From Chryseobacterium sp. KLBC 52 (GTDB taxonomy: Bacteria; Bacteroidota; Bacteroidia; Flavobacteriales; Weeksellaceae), in NCBI RefSeq assembly GCF_003347605.1, contig NZ_QDFZ01000027.1, positions 1 through 42,116 on the forward strand: DNA of 42,116 bases. Direction: 5' to 3'. Shown here one piece after another: positions 41,898-42,116 of the stretch. Each line of letters opens with the position of its first letter. Position 1 is the stretch's first letter. Made by a program: the position numbers and the translations under genes. Under the pieces are notes generated by a model, which was not told the origin of the DNA, made no database searches, and saw nothing but the letters and a program-made list of their open reading frames with translations.

Positions 41898-42116
41898 GGC
41901 GAAAATATGATCTGTCACTCCTGTTGGATTGTACAGGCATGGCCAGAAGCAGTTTTTATTACCATCAGAAAGCTCTTGACAAAAAGGATAAATATGGAGA
42001 AATAAAAACTTTGATAAAACAAATTTATCATAGACATAAAGGTCGGTTTGGATACCGTCGTATTACTCTGATTATGAAACAACAAGAAATTGTAATTAAT
42101 CATAAAACGGTATTAA
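41846..42116 (+). CDS. IS150-like transposase OrfB, partial
   Basis: The first 90 codons of OrfB in the -1 frame, cut by the window end. The N-terminal region AIEGLRRKYDLSLLLDCTGM, then ARSSFYYHQKAL and HKGRFGYRRITLIM (HTH_21) is typical, but the DDE core lies beyond the end. The first in-frame ATG is at 41939, well inside the conserved region, so translation most likely comes from the frameshift. Confidence 0.85.

Larger units (their letters stand above)
41325..42116 (+). mobile_element. IS3-family element, IS150-like, cut by the window end
   Basis: The left end begins near TGGACTGCCCCCAAAAAGTT at 41325, a form typical of IS150-group ends. It holds a complete OrfA with two helix-turn-helices and the start of OrfB in the -1 frame. 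The right end lies outside the window. It is a different subgroup from the element at 1-1350, and the two do not share end sequences. Confidence 0.9.

Noticed and set aside
1..42116. Composite transposon bounded by the two IS3 elements
   Set aside because: The two elements belong to different subgroups with unrelated ends, and the DNA between them carries housekeeping genes such as ndk, dnaX, rsgA and metE.
1..42116. CRISPR arrays, tRNA, rRNA or prophage genes
   Set aside because: I looked for regularly spaced direct repeats, tRNA-like folds and phage structural genes and saw none.

Overview
The window looks like a chromosomal segment of a flavobacterium in the Chryseobacterium/Weeksellaceae group. 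The evidence is an AT-rich base composition, a gldI gliding-motility gene, promoter -7 boxes of the Bacteroidetes type (TAnnTTTG), no Shine-Dalgarno motifs, many secreted proteins whose signal peptides end in A/S-Q, and family choices (DUF4294, alpha-oxoamine synthase, DAHP synthase fused to chorismate mutase) typical of Flavobacteriales. This assignment is inferred from gene content only.

Layout. 1-1350 is a complete IS3-family insertion sequence with inverted ends and an A6G frameshift site. 1.4-5.0 kb (minus strand) carries a secreted protein, a cyclophilin-FKBP lipoprotein, gldI and ilvE. 5.1-9.2 kb carries mnmD, a Nudix hydrolase, a DUF4294 protein, an M42 peptidase, a small membrane protein and rpe. 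9.4-11.3 kb (minus) is a compact cassette: a short secreted peptide ending in a CxxC tail, a DUF692/MNIO iron enzyme 3 bases behind it, and a DUF1772 membrane protein. A GH29 fucosidase is divergent from it. 13.3-20.7 kb carries ndk, a probable small-RNA locus, rsgA, DAHP synthase-chorismate mutase with a long leader, dnaX split by a -1 frameshift, a TetR regulator and an alpha-oxoamine synthase. 21-37 kb is rich in regulators (four AraC/LuxR proteins, one two-component pair, one Crp/Fnr), together with MFS, DoxX, outer-membrane, adhesin-like and aldehyde dehydrogenase genes. 37.9-41.3 kb carries metE under a cobalamin riboswitch and a divergent Lrp/AsnC regulator. The window ends inside a second, different IS3-family element (IS150-like).

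The most notable observations are these. (1) A 43-codon leader ORF (16912-16781, minus) has 8 Phe, 9 Tyr and 1 Trp codons, lies upstream of DAHP synthase-chorismate mutase and overlaps competing RNA stems: a probable aromatic amino-acid attenuator. (2) The MNIO enzyme and secreted CxxC peptide form a candidate RiPP (metallophore-like or copper-handling) system with no separate partner protein. (3) dnaX carries an A10 slip site followed by a hairpin that would yield short gamma and full-length tau subunits. (4) A sigma-54-like promoter is followed by an orphan terminator between ndk and rsgA and suggests an unannotated small RNA. Several intergenic palindromes look like dispersed repeats.
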